From Ignavibacteria bacterium (GTDB lineage Bacteria; Bacteroidota; Ignavibacteria; Kapaibacteriales; Kapaibacteriaceae): a stretch of 64,000 nucleotides of DNA. The position numbers and the translations under genes are program-made. Below the pieces are notes generated by a model. That model did no database searches, was not told the DNA's origin, and saw only the letters and a program-made list of their open reading frames with translations. The stretch covers positions 124,001-188,000 of the forward strand of contig JACPPD010000003.1 in assembly GCA_016191145.1 (NCBI GenBank), written 5' to 3'. This document shows positions 50,882 to 59,919 of the stretch, one piece after another (positions within the stretch are counted from its first letter, which is position 1; each line of letters starts with the position of its first letter).

Positions 50882-52972
50882 CTAGGGAACGATTATCGAC
50901 GAGTAAAACACAATGCCTGATGCGTCGATTATCACAACTCCAAGTGCCTGATTTGCAGCACGGAGGGATTCAATTATTGAGCGGACGGATTGCTCAGTAA
51001 CGTCCTTGTGTGTCCCGTCGTAAATGATGCTGCCCTGCAGTGTGCTGATAACAACACGTGCCTGTACTGTGTTAAAAGATACGGTCCGAAAGGGAAGTGC
51101 GCACCCTCGAATTGCAACCGATCCATCACGGTGGAAGAAATACGTTGGCGGACCCGCCGACATGCGCTCGCTGGAAACTGTTACCAGAGTTTGAAACGGT
51201 GTGCTTAACAACGCTATGCCATTTAATAGAACGGCGCGTTTGCGCGGCGAAGACCGTGTTGTAATCTCAACTGTCCTGGCGTCTGCCAACGAGGAAACTT
51301 CCGTGAACCGTGCTCCGGTAATATTCTTTAGTTCATAAATATTTGGATTAAATGTCAGATGAAACACGATATCGGCATCGCGCACAGTATTCGTGTCGGT
51401 CTGATAAATGGTAACCGGAAGATCGACAAATGCGCCTGCATCGACAACGGTATCAGCAACGATGATATACGTGGTATCGGTAGGGGGCTCACCAACTGCA
51501 TTGCCGGAATAGATACACGTTAATGTATCGTAGCAGGCCTCGCTTCGCACAACGAATTGTATTGTCCCGGAGAACACACCAGGTACTGGCTGTACAATTG
51601 TTGCGTAAAAGAATGCCGACGACCCAACAAGAATGTATTCTGGCAGAACATTCGAAATTGTGATGCTGGCAGGCGTCAGAACTTCAATAACACTGATATC
51701 AGTCGTGCCAAGATTATCGACCTGCACAACAGCCGTGGTTGGCACTCCTGTGGCTACATCGCCATAGATCAGGTTTGTTACCGTGGCAACAATTGGATCG
51801 CCAATTGTAACAGTCTTCCAAGCTGTATCAATACAGCCGTTGACCGTGGTTCCGATAACGTAATATGTGCCCGACGTTACATTAAATATCATTGGAGTTG
51901 TTTCGCCGGTGCTCCACTTCCAAAGCAGTACGTCATTTGCAATGCTCGATGCAGTAAGTGTTACAGGCGATGAACCGCAAACAACATCGGGACCTTGTAT
52001 GGTGACATCCGGATTGGGATACATAACAACCGGTAGCGAATCACTTATACCCCAGCACCCCGAAGTGTCTTCGGCCTCCACCCAATAAAGACCAGGCTGC
52101 GTAACTATAATAGTCTCTGTAGTCTGGCCGGTGCTCCAACGATACCGACTGAATCCTGGCGTAGCATCGAGTAAAATGGACTGTCCTTCGCAAAAGCTGC
52201 TTCGTGTGTATATCAGCTCTGGCTTAATACGAGAACGCACAGTTACAAATTTGGATTGAGTGAACATACACTGGCTGCTGTCCGGGCGCTGCTTTGATGC
52301 GCGGACGGTGATGCTTCCCGAACGTGTCCATGTTACGCTAACAGCCGACGTGCCCTGACCTGAAACAATTGAGCCACCATCGACAAGCCATGTGTACACG
52401 ACCGTTGGATCGGCCGGAACACTAAATATTGTTATTGAATTTCTGCACGACGTATCCGGGCCGCTGAGTAACCCCAGCGGGTTAGGAGTAACAATTACCT
52501 GGACGGTATTGGACCGGCCCTGGCAACCGTTTGAGTCAGTAACAGTAAGCCAGTAATCGCCCGTACTGTCCACAATAATCTGATTGGTTGTTTCGCCAGT
52601 GTTCCACAAATACTCGTCGTAGTACCCGGGTGGAAAAAGTTTCGCCGATTCACCTTCGCATAAGAAAATGATAGAAGAGTTTAGCAACGGCTTTGGGTTG
52701 GGCACTACCGTCACCTCAATCGATCCGGTGTCTGAGCGCAGCGAGAGATCAACAACTGTTACAGAATACAAGCCCCCTGTCGAAACCGTTATTGACTGTG
52801 TGTTTGCTCCGGTGTTCCAGTAATACGATCTCATTCCGGAAGGGGCAGACAGTGTGGTTGTTGTGCCTTCGCAAAGTTTGGACGATCCTGTAATTGGGAC
52901 CACTGCCTTCGTTTGAATGCCAACTACGGAGGCGAGAAAGAGTGAAAGCAATATCGTCCGCCAGCACAACAC
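50882..52972 (-). CDS. Secreted protein with PKD/Ig-like surface repeats
   Basis: A 696-residue exported protein (hydrophobic N-terminus LLSLFLASVVGIQTKA). It has repeated beta-sandwich modules with the pattern LCEGxxxxLSA...YxWNTGxxTxxIxVxxxGxYxVTVxD: LCEGTTTTLS, LCEGESAKLFP and FCEGQSILLD each begin a unit. Such units occur in adhesive or gliding-associated surface proteins of Bacteroidota relatives. The C-terminus (LQGSIIYDG..., ASGIVFYSSIIV) might be a degenerate sorting domain. GTG start. It follows topA by 30 bases on the same strand. Ligand unknown. Confidence 0.72.
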   Translation of the reverse strand: MLCWRTILLSLFLASVVGIQTKAVVPITGSSKLCEGTTTTLSAPSGMRSYYWNTGANTQSITVSTGGLYSVTVVDLSLRSDTGSIEVTVVPNPKPLLNSSIIFLCEGESAKLFPPGYYDEYLWNTGETTNQIIVDSTGDYWLTVTDSNGCQGRSNTVQVIVTPNPLGLLSGPDTSCRNSITIFSVPADPTVVYTWLVDGGSIVSGQGTSAVSVTWTRSGSITVRASKQRPDSSQCMFTQSKFVTVRSRIKPELIYTRSSFCEGQSILLDATPGFSRYRWSTGQTTETIIVTQPGLYWVEAEDTSGCWGISDSLPVVMYPNPDVTIQGPDVVCGSSPVTLTASSIANDVLLWKWSTGETTPMIFNVTSGTYYVIGTTVNGCIDTAWKTVTIGDPIVATVTNLIYGDVATGVPTTAVVQVDNLGTTDISVIEVLTPASITISNVLPEYILVGSSAFFYATIVQPVPGVFSGTIQFVVRSEACYDTLTCIYSGNAVGEPPTDTTYIIVADTVVDAGAFVDLPVTIYQTDTNTVRDADIVFHLTFNPNIYELKNITGARFTEVSSLADARTVEITTRSSPRKRAVLLNGIALLSTPFQTLVTVSSERMSAGPPTYFFHRDGSVAIRGCALPFRTVSFNTVQARVVISTLQGSIIYDGTHKDVTEQSVRSIIESLRAANQALGVVIIDASGIVFYSSIIVP

Positions 52973-53002
52973 TCGGTAAAAATACCAATCTATGTGCCAG
53001 AA

Positions 53003-55378
53003 TTATTTTGTTTTCTTGCGCGCTGTACGTTTCGGTTTCTTTTTGGCAACTGCAGAAGATTCGTCGGCGGGGGATTTCTTCTTGCGCTTGGCTGTTGCAT
53101 CGGGTGACGGAGCGGAAACGCTTCCCAGTGCAAGGCATTCATCGAGCGTAAGAGCAGCGGCATCGACGTCTTTTGGTATTCTGATGTTGTTAGTACCGAT
53201 TTTTAAGAACGGGCCCCATCTGCCCTTGAGAATCCGAACATCCGGATTTTCCGGGAACTCCTTTATTGTTCGCTCTGCAATAGACTTTCTTCGGGCTTCA
53301 ATTAATTCCCGTGAACGATCGGCCGAAATTGTACGCGGGTCTTCGTCCTTGGGTACCGATGCAAACGTACCATCGTGGTCGATGTAAGGTCCAAAGCGAC
53401 CGATCTTTACCACCATCGGCTTGCCCTCAAAGTCGCCAACCACTCGCGGGAATTTGAAGAGTTCAATTGCTTCCTCGAGCGTTATTGTTTCAATGGACAA
53501 ATTGCCTGGCAATCCTTTTTGCTGTTTGTCCTCATCGTCGGCGTCTCCGATTTGGGCGATGGGGCCATATCGTGCAAGCCTGACGTAAACATTTCTGCCA
53601 GTTCGAGGATCCGTGCCCAGCAAACGCTCGCCGCTCTGTCTTTCAGCAGTTTCCGATGTTTTTCTAACGTCCTGCTCGAACGGTACGTAGAAGGCTGCAA
53701 TCATCTCCTTCCATTTCAGCTTCCCTTCGGCAATTTCGTCGAACTGCTTTTCTACAGTTGCGGTGAAATTATAATCAAGGATATCGTCGAAATGTTTAAC
53801 AAGGAAGTCGGTAACAACATTACCGATGTCCGTTGGAAACAATTTAGATCGTTCAGCTCCAGTGGTTTCCGTTGTAACTGCACTAAGAATCTCATCTGAT
53901 TGCAGCTTCGCCGACCGAACCTCGCGTTGCCGTCCGTCCCTGTCTTCCTTAACAACATATTTCCGCGCCTGGATTGTCGAAATCGTGGGAGCATACGTCG
54001 AAGGCCGGCCAATGCCCAACTCCTCCAATTTCTTAACCAGCGATGCTTCAGTGAATCGGGCAGGAGGACGCTGGAATCTCTCTTGTGCAAGCATGGATAC
54101 GAAGTCGAGCGATTGTCCTACGGAAAGGGGCGGCAGCATCTTGTTGTCGTTGCCTTCAGCATCTTCGTCGGCAGACTCCATATACAAGTTCAGAAACCCA
54201 TCGAACACCAACACTTCGCCCGTGGCAGTAAGAGTTTCGGGCGTTGTTGATATGGCAATAGTGGCAATGGTGCGCTCTATCTGAGCATCGCTCATCTGTG
54301 AGGCAAGCGTGCGCTTCCAGATCAGATCGTAAAGTTTTTTATGAGCTTCGGTGGAACCGGCAACCTTTCTGGAAAAATCCGTTGGACGTATGGCTTCGTG
54401 AGCCTCCTGCGCGCTTGCCACCTTGGTAGTGAAATTTCTTGTGCTGGAATATTTCTCACCGAATTGAGAAATAATATGACTCCGAGCTTCAGATAATGCC
54501 AGATCGGACAGATTTACAGAGTCTGTCCGCATGTACGTGATATATCCTGCCTCGTAGAGATCCTGTGCAAGCTTCATCGTTCGTGAGAGTGAATATCCAA
54601 GTTTGCGTGATGCTTCCTGCTGCAACGTCGATGTAGTAAACGGCGCCGAAGGCGACTTCTTTGCAGGCTTTGTGTCCAGAGCTGTAACAGAGTAGGAAGC
54701 CCCCTTACATCTCTCCAAAAACGAGAGAGCCTGCTCCTCGGCGTCAAACTTTTGCGGCAATTCTGCAGCGAACGTTTTACCCTCGGCGATAAAGTCGGCA
54801 GTGATCTTAAAGCTGCTCGTTGCCGTGAATGCCTGAATTTCGCGTTCGCGCTCCACCACAAGTCTAACAGCCACGGACTGAACACGTCCGGCAGAGAGAT
54901 TGCGCTGCACCTTTCTCCAAAGCACCGGTGAAAGGCCATAGCCAACAAGGCGATCCAGTACTCTTCGGGCCTGCTGTGCATCAACAAGGTTTCCGTCGAT
55001 GGTCCGAGGATTATTTACCGCATAGATAATTGCAGTTTTTGTTATCTCATGAAATACAATGCGGCGTGTATTCTGCTGATTCAAATGCAAAGCTTCGTAC
55101 AGATGCCATGCAATGGCTTCTCCTTCACGGTCTTCGTCTGATGCAAGCCACACAAGATCGGATTCCTTTGCCTGCTTTGTGAGTTCAGCAACGAGTTTTT
55201 TCTTGTCGGCATTTATCTCGTAGACAGGAGTAAATCCATTCTTAACGTCGATAGCTTTATCGTTCTCCGGTAAATCGCGGATATGACCCATGCACGAGGC
55301 AACAACAAAGTCGGTGCCCAGAAACTTCTGAATCGTCTTTGCTTTTGATGGTGATTCGACTATTACAAGATTTTTCAT
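53003..55378 (-). CDS. topA: DNA topoisomerase I
   Basis: Type IA topoisomerase that relaxes negative supercoils. The toprim domain starts VIVESPSKAKTIQKFLG with ASDEDREGEAIAWHL. The catalytic Tyr is in GYITYMRTDSVNLS, and SAGRVQSVAVRLV and RPSTYAPTIST are family motifs. The C-terminal part has topoisomerase repeat domains (LGTDPRTGRNVYVRLARYGPIAQIG; FPRVVGDFEGKPMVVKIGRFGPYI) and a basic tail (KRKKKSP..., KKKPKRTARKKTK) in place of Cys-type zinc ribbons. Its start overlaps the fur-type gene by 4 bases. Confidence 0.96.
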   Translation of the reverse strand: MKNLVIVESPSKAKTIQKFLGTDFVVASCMGHIRDLPENDKAIDVKNGFTPVYEINADKKKLVAELTKQAKESDLVWLASDEDREGEAIAWHLYEALHLNQQNTRRIVFHEITKTAIIYAVNNPRTIDGNLVDAQQARRVLDRLVGYGLSPVLWRKVQRNLSAGRVQSVAVRLVVEREREIQAFTATSSFKITADFIAEGKTFAAELPQKFDAEEQALSFLERCKGASYSVTALDTKPAKKSPSAPFTTSTLQQEASRKLGYSLSRTMKLAQDLYEAGYITYMRTDSVNLSDLALSEARSHIISQFGEKYSSTRNFTTKVASAQEAHEAIRPTDFSRKVAGSTEAHKKLYDLIWKRTLASQMSDAQIERTIATIAISTTPETLTATGEVLVFDGFLNLYMESADEDAEGNDNKMLPPLSVGQSLDFVSMLAQERFQRPPARFTEASLVKKLEELGIGRPSTYAPTISTIQARKYVVKEDRDGRQREVRSAKLQSDEILSAVTTETTGAERSKLFPTDIGNVVTDFLVKHFDDILDYNFTATVEKQFDEIAEGKLKWKEMIAAFYVPFEQDVRKTSETAERQSGERLLGTDPRTGRNVYVRLARYGPIAQIGDADDEDKQQKGLPGNLSIETITLEEAIELFKFPRVVGDFEGKPMVVKIGRFGPYIDHDGTFASVPKDEDPRTISADRSRELIEARRKSIAERTIKEFPENPDVRILKGRWGPFLKIGTNNIRIPKDVDAAALTLDECLALGSVSAPSPDATAKRKKKSPADESSAVAKKKPKRTARKKTK

Positions 55379-55842
55379 TCAGCTTGATTGTATTCGCACG
55401 TTGAAGGATCGTGACATACTGCAAAAATTTGGAGTGAATGCGTCCTTGGCCGGAAACCCAGCGTATCACAAACCTGATTCCGAATTTTTTTAATCTGATC
55501 TTCTCTGAACTCCACTATTCTTCCGCACTCAGTACATATCAAATGGTCGTGATTAGGCATGCGTGAAGAAAGTTCGAAGTGAGCGCTTTCACCCTGAAAG
55601 CGATGCTTCATTAAAATATTACACTGTGTTAAAAGGTCGAGTGTGGAATACACCGTTGCACGCGACACTCTATCGCCAAGATTGTTCATGTGCATGTATA
55701 GTTCGTCGGCGGAAAAATGCCGGTCGTATTCGGCGATACGATCTAAAACACGCGAACGTTCCGGAGTGCTCCGATACTTCATTTTCCGCAGATAATCGGA
55801 GAATGTTTGCTTAACGGTTTCAATGTCTGTTTTGGCAGCCAT
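55375..55842 (-). CDS. Fur-family metalloregulator
   Basis: A 155-residue ferric-uptake-type repressor. Winged helix: YLRKMKYRSTPERSRVLDRIAEYDRHFSADELYMHM and RVSRATVYSTLDLLTQCNIL. Dimerisation/metal domain: ESAHFELSSRMPNHDHLICTECGRIVEFREDQI with the structural CxxC (CTEC), and a later CHDPSTC pair. It may be Fur, PerR or Zur; the motifs cannot settle this. ATG 55842 is favoured over TTG 55851. Its stop overlaps topA, so the regulator and topoisomerase appear to share a transcript. Confidence 0.9.
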   Translation of the reverse strand: MAAKTDIETVKQTFSDYLRKMKYRSTPERSRVLDRIAEYDRHFSADELYMHMNNLGDRVSRATVYSTLDLLTQCNILMKHRFQGESAHFELSSRMPNHDHLICTECGRIVEFREDQIKKIRNQVCDTLGFRPRTHSLQIFAVCHDPSTCEYNQAE

Positions 55843-55917
55843 AGTGGGCAAATATAGTCTTCGTAGTTTTGCACCCCTTATTATTCAACCTTTATTTCCC
55901 TTTGGAGAAAGTCGTCC

Positions 55918-57813
55918 ATGCGCAAATGGCGCGCTGAGGATTCAGCAGAATTGTACAACGTACCTGGTTGGGGGATTGGGTATTTCGGTATCAATGGTAA
56001 GGGGCATGCAGTTACCACTCCACGGAAGGCAAAGGGTCCGCACATCGACCTCAAGGAATTGATTGATGAGATTGTGTTGCGTGATGTTTCGATGCCAGTG
56101 CTGTTACGATTCCCCGACATTCTCGACGACAGAATAGAAAAAATTGCCGGATGTTTCGATAAAGCCTCCGAAGAATACCAATACACTGGCAATTACTTCT
56201 GCGTTTTTCCTATTAAGGTAAATCAGCAGCGCCACGTTGTCGAAGAATTGATGCGGCACGGGAAACGATTCAACATCGGTCTCGAAGCAGGATCGAAGCC
56301 CGAGCTGCATGCAGTGCTTGCCATCATGGATAATCCGAATGCGCTGATTATTTGCAATGGCTATAAAGATGAAGAATTCATCGAGCTGGCATTGCTTGCT
56401 CAGAAGATGGGCAAGAGAGTCTACATCGTTGTTGAAAAGCTGGCTGAATTGAAACTGATCAACAATGTTGCTCAGCGCGTTGGCGTGAGACCCAACGTTG
56501 GTATTCGCATCAAACTCAGTTCGAGCGGGAGCGGCAGGTGGGAAGAGTCTGGCGGCGACGTCAGCAAGTTCGGCTTGAATGCTTCTGAGCTGATCGAAGC
56601 AATTTCCTACGCCTCGGCAGAAAACATGCTGGATTGTATCAAGCTGATCCATTTCCACCTTGGTTCGCAAATCACCAACATCAGAAAGATCAAATCGGGG
56701 CTTCGTGAAGTGGCGCAGTTCTATGTGCAGCTTGTGAAGATTGGATGCACAATAGAATTTGTTGATATCGGCGGCGGACTTGGCGTCGACTACGATGGAT
56801 CGCGCTCAGCCGTTGCCAGCAGCATCAACTACTCCATTCAGGAGTATGCCAACGATGCGGTGTTTACGATAGTTGATGCAGCATCGAAACACAACCTGCC
56901 ACATCCCAACCTGATTACAGAAAGTGGACGCGCTCTTGCAGCACATCATTCAGTGCTGGTGTTCAATATTTTGGAAACAACGTCGGTTCCGCTGTGGACA
57001 CCTAAAGACAAGGTGACAAAAAAAGACCACGAGCTGGTTGTTGAAATGCACAGAGTGCTTTCGTCGCTGAACAATCGAAACATGCTCGAAGCCTGGCACG
57101 ATGCACAGCAAATGCGCGAAGAGGCTCTCGATAGGTTTTCGCTTGGATTAATTGACTTAAAAACACGCGCTCAGACAGAAAAACTGTATTGGTCGATTGC
57201 TCGGCAGGTAACGGAGATGATAGCAGATGTGAAGCAAATCCCCGAAGAATTCCGTCAGCTGCCAAAACTGCTGGCCGATAAATATTTCTGCAATTTTTCT
57301 CTGTTTCAATCCTTACCCGATGCATGGGCAATAGACCAACTGTTCCCAATCATGCCAATACATCGGCTGAATGAAAAGCCCACGCGCTTTGCTACGCTGC
57401 AGGATATCACGTGCGATTCCGATGGACAGGTTGATCACTTTATTGGTATTCGTGAATCCCGACAAACTCTGCCAGTTCATCAGTTCAAAGAAGGCAGTCC
57501 ATACTATTTAGCCGTGTTCCTCGTTGGTGCATACCAGGAAATCCTTGGAGATTTGCACAACCTGTTTGGCGACACAAACGCTGTACACGTTGTATGCAAG
57601 GGCGACACGTTTGAAATCGAACAAGTTATTGATGGTGAATCTGTGGCAGATGTCCTCGATTATGTGCAGTTCGACGCCAAGAAACTTGTGCGAACCATGG
57701 AAACGTGGGTTAGTGCATCGGTGAAAGACAAACGAATTACACTTCAGGAGGGTAAGGAGTTTCTCGCCATCTACCGATCGGGATTGTACGGTTATACTTA
57801 CCTTGAAGAGTGA
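55918..57813 (+). CDS. speA: Biosynthetic arginine decarboxylase
   Basis: A PLP enzyme of the alanine-racemase fold that makes agmatine from arginine, the first step of polyamine synthesis by the agmatine route. The PLP lysine motif is FCVFPIKVNQQRHVVEEL; further motifs are GLEAGSKPEL, LIHFHLGSQI, VDIGGGLGVDYDGS, LITESGRALAAHHSVLVF and LVGAYQEILGDLHNLFGD. The 631-residue length is normal for SpeA. GGAGA lies upstream of ATG 55918. It is divergent from fur with a 75-base gap. An OmpA/PD40 gene begins 3 bases after its stop. Confidence 0.95.
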   Translation: MRKWRAEDSAELYNVPGWGIGYFGINGKGHAVTTPRKAKGPHIDLKELIDEIVLRDVSMPVLLRFPDILDDRIEKIAGCFDKASEEYQYTGNYFCVFPIKVNQQRHVVEELMRHGKRFNIGLEAGSKPELHAVLAIMDNPNALIICNGYKDEEFIELALLAQKMGKRVYIVVEKLAELKLINNVAQRVGVRPNVGIRIKLSSSGSGRWEESGGDVSKFGLNASELIEAISYASAENMLDCIKLIHFHLGSQITNIRKIKSGLREVAQFYVQLVKIGCTIEFVDIGGGLGVDYDGSRSAVASSINYSIQEYANDAVFTIVDAASKHNLPHPNLITESGRALAAHHSVLVFNILETTSVPLWTPKDKVTKKDHELVVEMHRVLSSLNNRNMLEAWHDAQQMREEALDRFSLGLIDLKTRAQTEKLYWSIARQVTEMIADVKQIPEEFRQLPKLLADKYFCNFSLFQSLPDAWAIDQLFPIMPIHRLNEKPTRFATLQDITCDSDGQVDHFIGIRESRQTLPVHQFKEGSPYYLAVFLVGAYQEILGDLHNLFGDTNAVHVVCKGDTFEIEQVIDGESVADVLDYVQFDAKKLVRTMETWVSASVKDKRITLQEGKEFLAIYRSGLYGYTYLEE

Positions 57814-57816
57814 GAA

Positions 57817-59919
57817 GTGAAGAATAATTTATTTGTATCGGCATTATTTCTGTTAGTTGTTGTTTCGGCTCACGCGCAGGGATTGAAGACAATCTTTCGC
57901 GAAGATTTTGACGCCGATAATAAACAATGGGTAACAGGAGAATCTCCGGGAGCATCGGCATCCATCGGCGGAGGACTGTATAAAATTGAGCGTCGAAGTC
58001 AATATGGTTATTGGCTATTGCCTGCTCCAACAGTCTTCGTAGATTTTAACATAAATTATGATATCGAAATCCGAGCCCGATGGCTAAGCGGCACAACAAC
58101 AAACGGATATGGAATAGGCTTTGGTGGCGCCAATGAAAGGAACGTTAACGCAGTGGCGGTAGCCTCTAATGGCCAGTTCAGCGCGTTTCGGTTTGTAAAC
58201 GGCGCGTTTCAGTCGTTTCTCTCGTGGACTCCGTCTGCAGAGGTTAAAGCCGGCAGTGAGTGGAATACACTTACGCTTCAAAAGAGAGGGACGGCAATAA
58301 ACATTATTATTAATGGGACAACCGCTTCGTCGATTGTTGCTCCCGAAATGAGCGGACGCTCATTTGGAATTCTCGTTAGCCAGCAAATGTCCCTCGAAGT
58401 CGATTACTTTGAAATACGTCAAAATCTGGCGCCAATAAATCTTGCTAAGGATCATCCCATAAATGTTGAACGTGAGAATTTGGGACCGGCGATTAATTCT
58501 ATAGGCGGTGATTTGTCGCCGGTAATCAGCGCCGACGGTAAAATGCTCATCATTGGAAGGTATCCATTCAATGGTAACATCGGAGACCCAAGAAAGGAAG
58601 ACATCTGGTTCTCTGAACTGAAAGGCGAGCAAACGTGGGGGCCTATGCAGAATATTGGCCGCCCCCTGAATAACGAAGGTTCCAACTTCCTGATAAGCAT
58701 TACGCCCGACTTGAACACCGTGCTGGTGGGTAACACGTATTATCCCGATGGAAGCCCGCGCAGCGCAGGTGTATCAGTCAGTCACCGAACCGCAGACGGT
58801 TGGGAAGTTCCTACACCGGTAAATATTAGAAATTATTATAATCTTGACAGGTTTAGCGAAATGTGTCTGGATCCCAGCGGCCTTGTGCTGGTAATGGCGG
58901 TAATGCGCGACGACTCAAAAGGTGAAAAGGATCTCTATGTGTGTTTCAAGCAGCCCGATGGATCGTTCACCGTTCCGTTAAACATGGGCGATATCAACAC
59001 ATGGGGGAATGAACTGTCGCCGTTCGTTGCTGCCGATGGCAAAACCCTGTACTTTGCAACCGACGGACGTTACGGATACGGAGGAGTAGACATCTGGATG
59101 TCCAGAAGGTTAGATGATACGTGGACTAAGTGGTCTGAACCAGAAAATCTTGGACCAGTGATTAACACTCCAAAGTGGGACGCTTACTTCACAATTTCTG
59201 CAAAGGGCGATTACGCATATCTGAGCGCTTCGAACGACTCTGATGGCAGTGCAGATATTTTTCGTGTTAAGCTCACGGAAGGTGTACGCCCAAAACCTGT
59301 TGTCTTGGTTAAGGGGCATGTATTCGATGCAAAAACAAAACAGCCAATTGCTGCCCTGGTTGAATATGAAAGTCTCACCCTGAATAAAAAAGTAGGCGAA
59401 GCACGTTCTGCGCCCCGCGATGGAGCATACGGAATTGCCCTTCCCGCCGGCGACCTGTATGGCTTTCGCGCCGAGGTTAACGGTTACTATCCTGTGAGCG
59501 ACCAGCTCGATACACGCTCGCTCAGCACGTATCAGGAAATTGAGAGAGATCTGTACCTTGTGCCGCTGAAGGTTAATGAGACAATCCTTCTCAACAATTT
59601 ATTCTTTGATTTTGCACAATCGGTTCTAAGGTCGGAGTCGATTGCCGAGTTGGATAGGCTTGCACAATTGTTGCAATCGAAACTGACGTTGATTATCGAA
59701 TTGTCGGGTCATACAGATAACGTTGGCACCAATTCGGATAACGTTCACTTGTCGCAGGCGCGGGTTAATGCAGTCAAAGAATACCTGACTTCGAAAGGTA
59801 TTAAGCCGGAGAGGCTGATAGCCAGGGGCTACGGGGAGAAAAAGCCGATTGCACCGAATACAACGGAAGAAGGCCGACAAAAGAACAGAAGAGTCGAGTT
59901 TAAAATTCTAAATATTTAG
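57817..59919 (+). CDS. OmpA-family protein with PD40-type repeats
   Basis: A 700-residue exported envelope protein: signal peptide (MKNNLFVSALFLLVVVSAHAQ), a jelly-roll-like domain (about 22-200), and WD40-like PD40 repeats (LSPVISADGKMLIIGR, EDIWFSEL, LSPFVAADGKTLYFATDGR, VDIWMSRRL). A carboxypeptidase-regulatory-like region follows (KGHVFDAKTKQPIAALVEYE), then the OmpA domain (LFFDFAQSVLRSESIAELDRLAQLL, LSGHTDNVGTNSDNVHLSQARVNAVKEYL, ARGYGEKKPI, NRRVEFKIL). It resembles PorE-like T9SS-associated proteins of Bacteroidota, so a structural envelope role near T9SS is possible. GTG start at 57817. Confidence 0.85.
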   Translation: MKNNLFVSALFLLVVVSAHAQGLKTIFREDFDADNKQWVTGESPGASASIGGGLYKIERRSQYGYWLLPAPTVFVDFNINYDIEIRARWLSGTTTNGYGIGFGGANERNVNAVAVASNGQFSAFRFVNGAFQSFLSWTPSAEVKAGSEWNTLTLQKRGTAINIIINGTTASSIVAPEMSGRSFGILVSQQMSLEVDYFEIRQNLAPINLAKDHPINVERENLGPAINSIGGDLSPVISADGKMLIIGRYPFNGNIGDPRKEDIWFSELKGEQTWGPMQNIGRPLNNEGSNFLISITPDLNTVLVGNTYYPDGSPRSAGVSVSHRTADGWEVPTPVNIRNYYNLDRFSEMCLDPSGLVLVMAVMRDDSKGEKDLYVCFKQPDGSFTVPLNMGDINTWGNELSPFVAADGKTLYFATDGRYGYGGVDIWMSRRLDDTWTKWSEPENLGPVINTPKWDAYFTISAKGDYAYLSASNDSDGSADIFRVKLTEGVRPKPVVLVKGHVFDAKTKQPIAALVEYESLTLNKKVGEARSAPRDGAYGIALPAGDLYGFRAEVNGYYPVSDQLDTRSLSTYQEIERDLYLVPLKVNETILLNNLFFDFAQSVLRSESIAELDRLAQLLQSKLTLIIELSGHTDNVGTNSDNVHLSQARVNAVKEYLTSKGIKPERLIARGYGEKKPIAPNTTEEGRQKNRRVEFKILNI

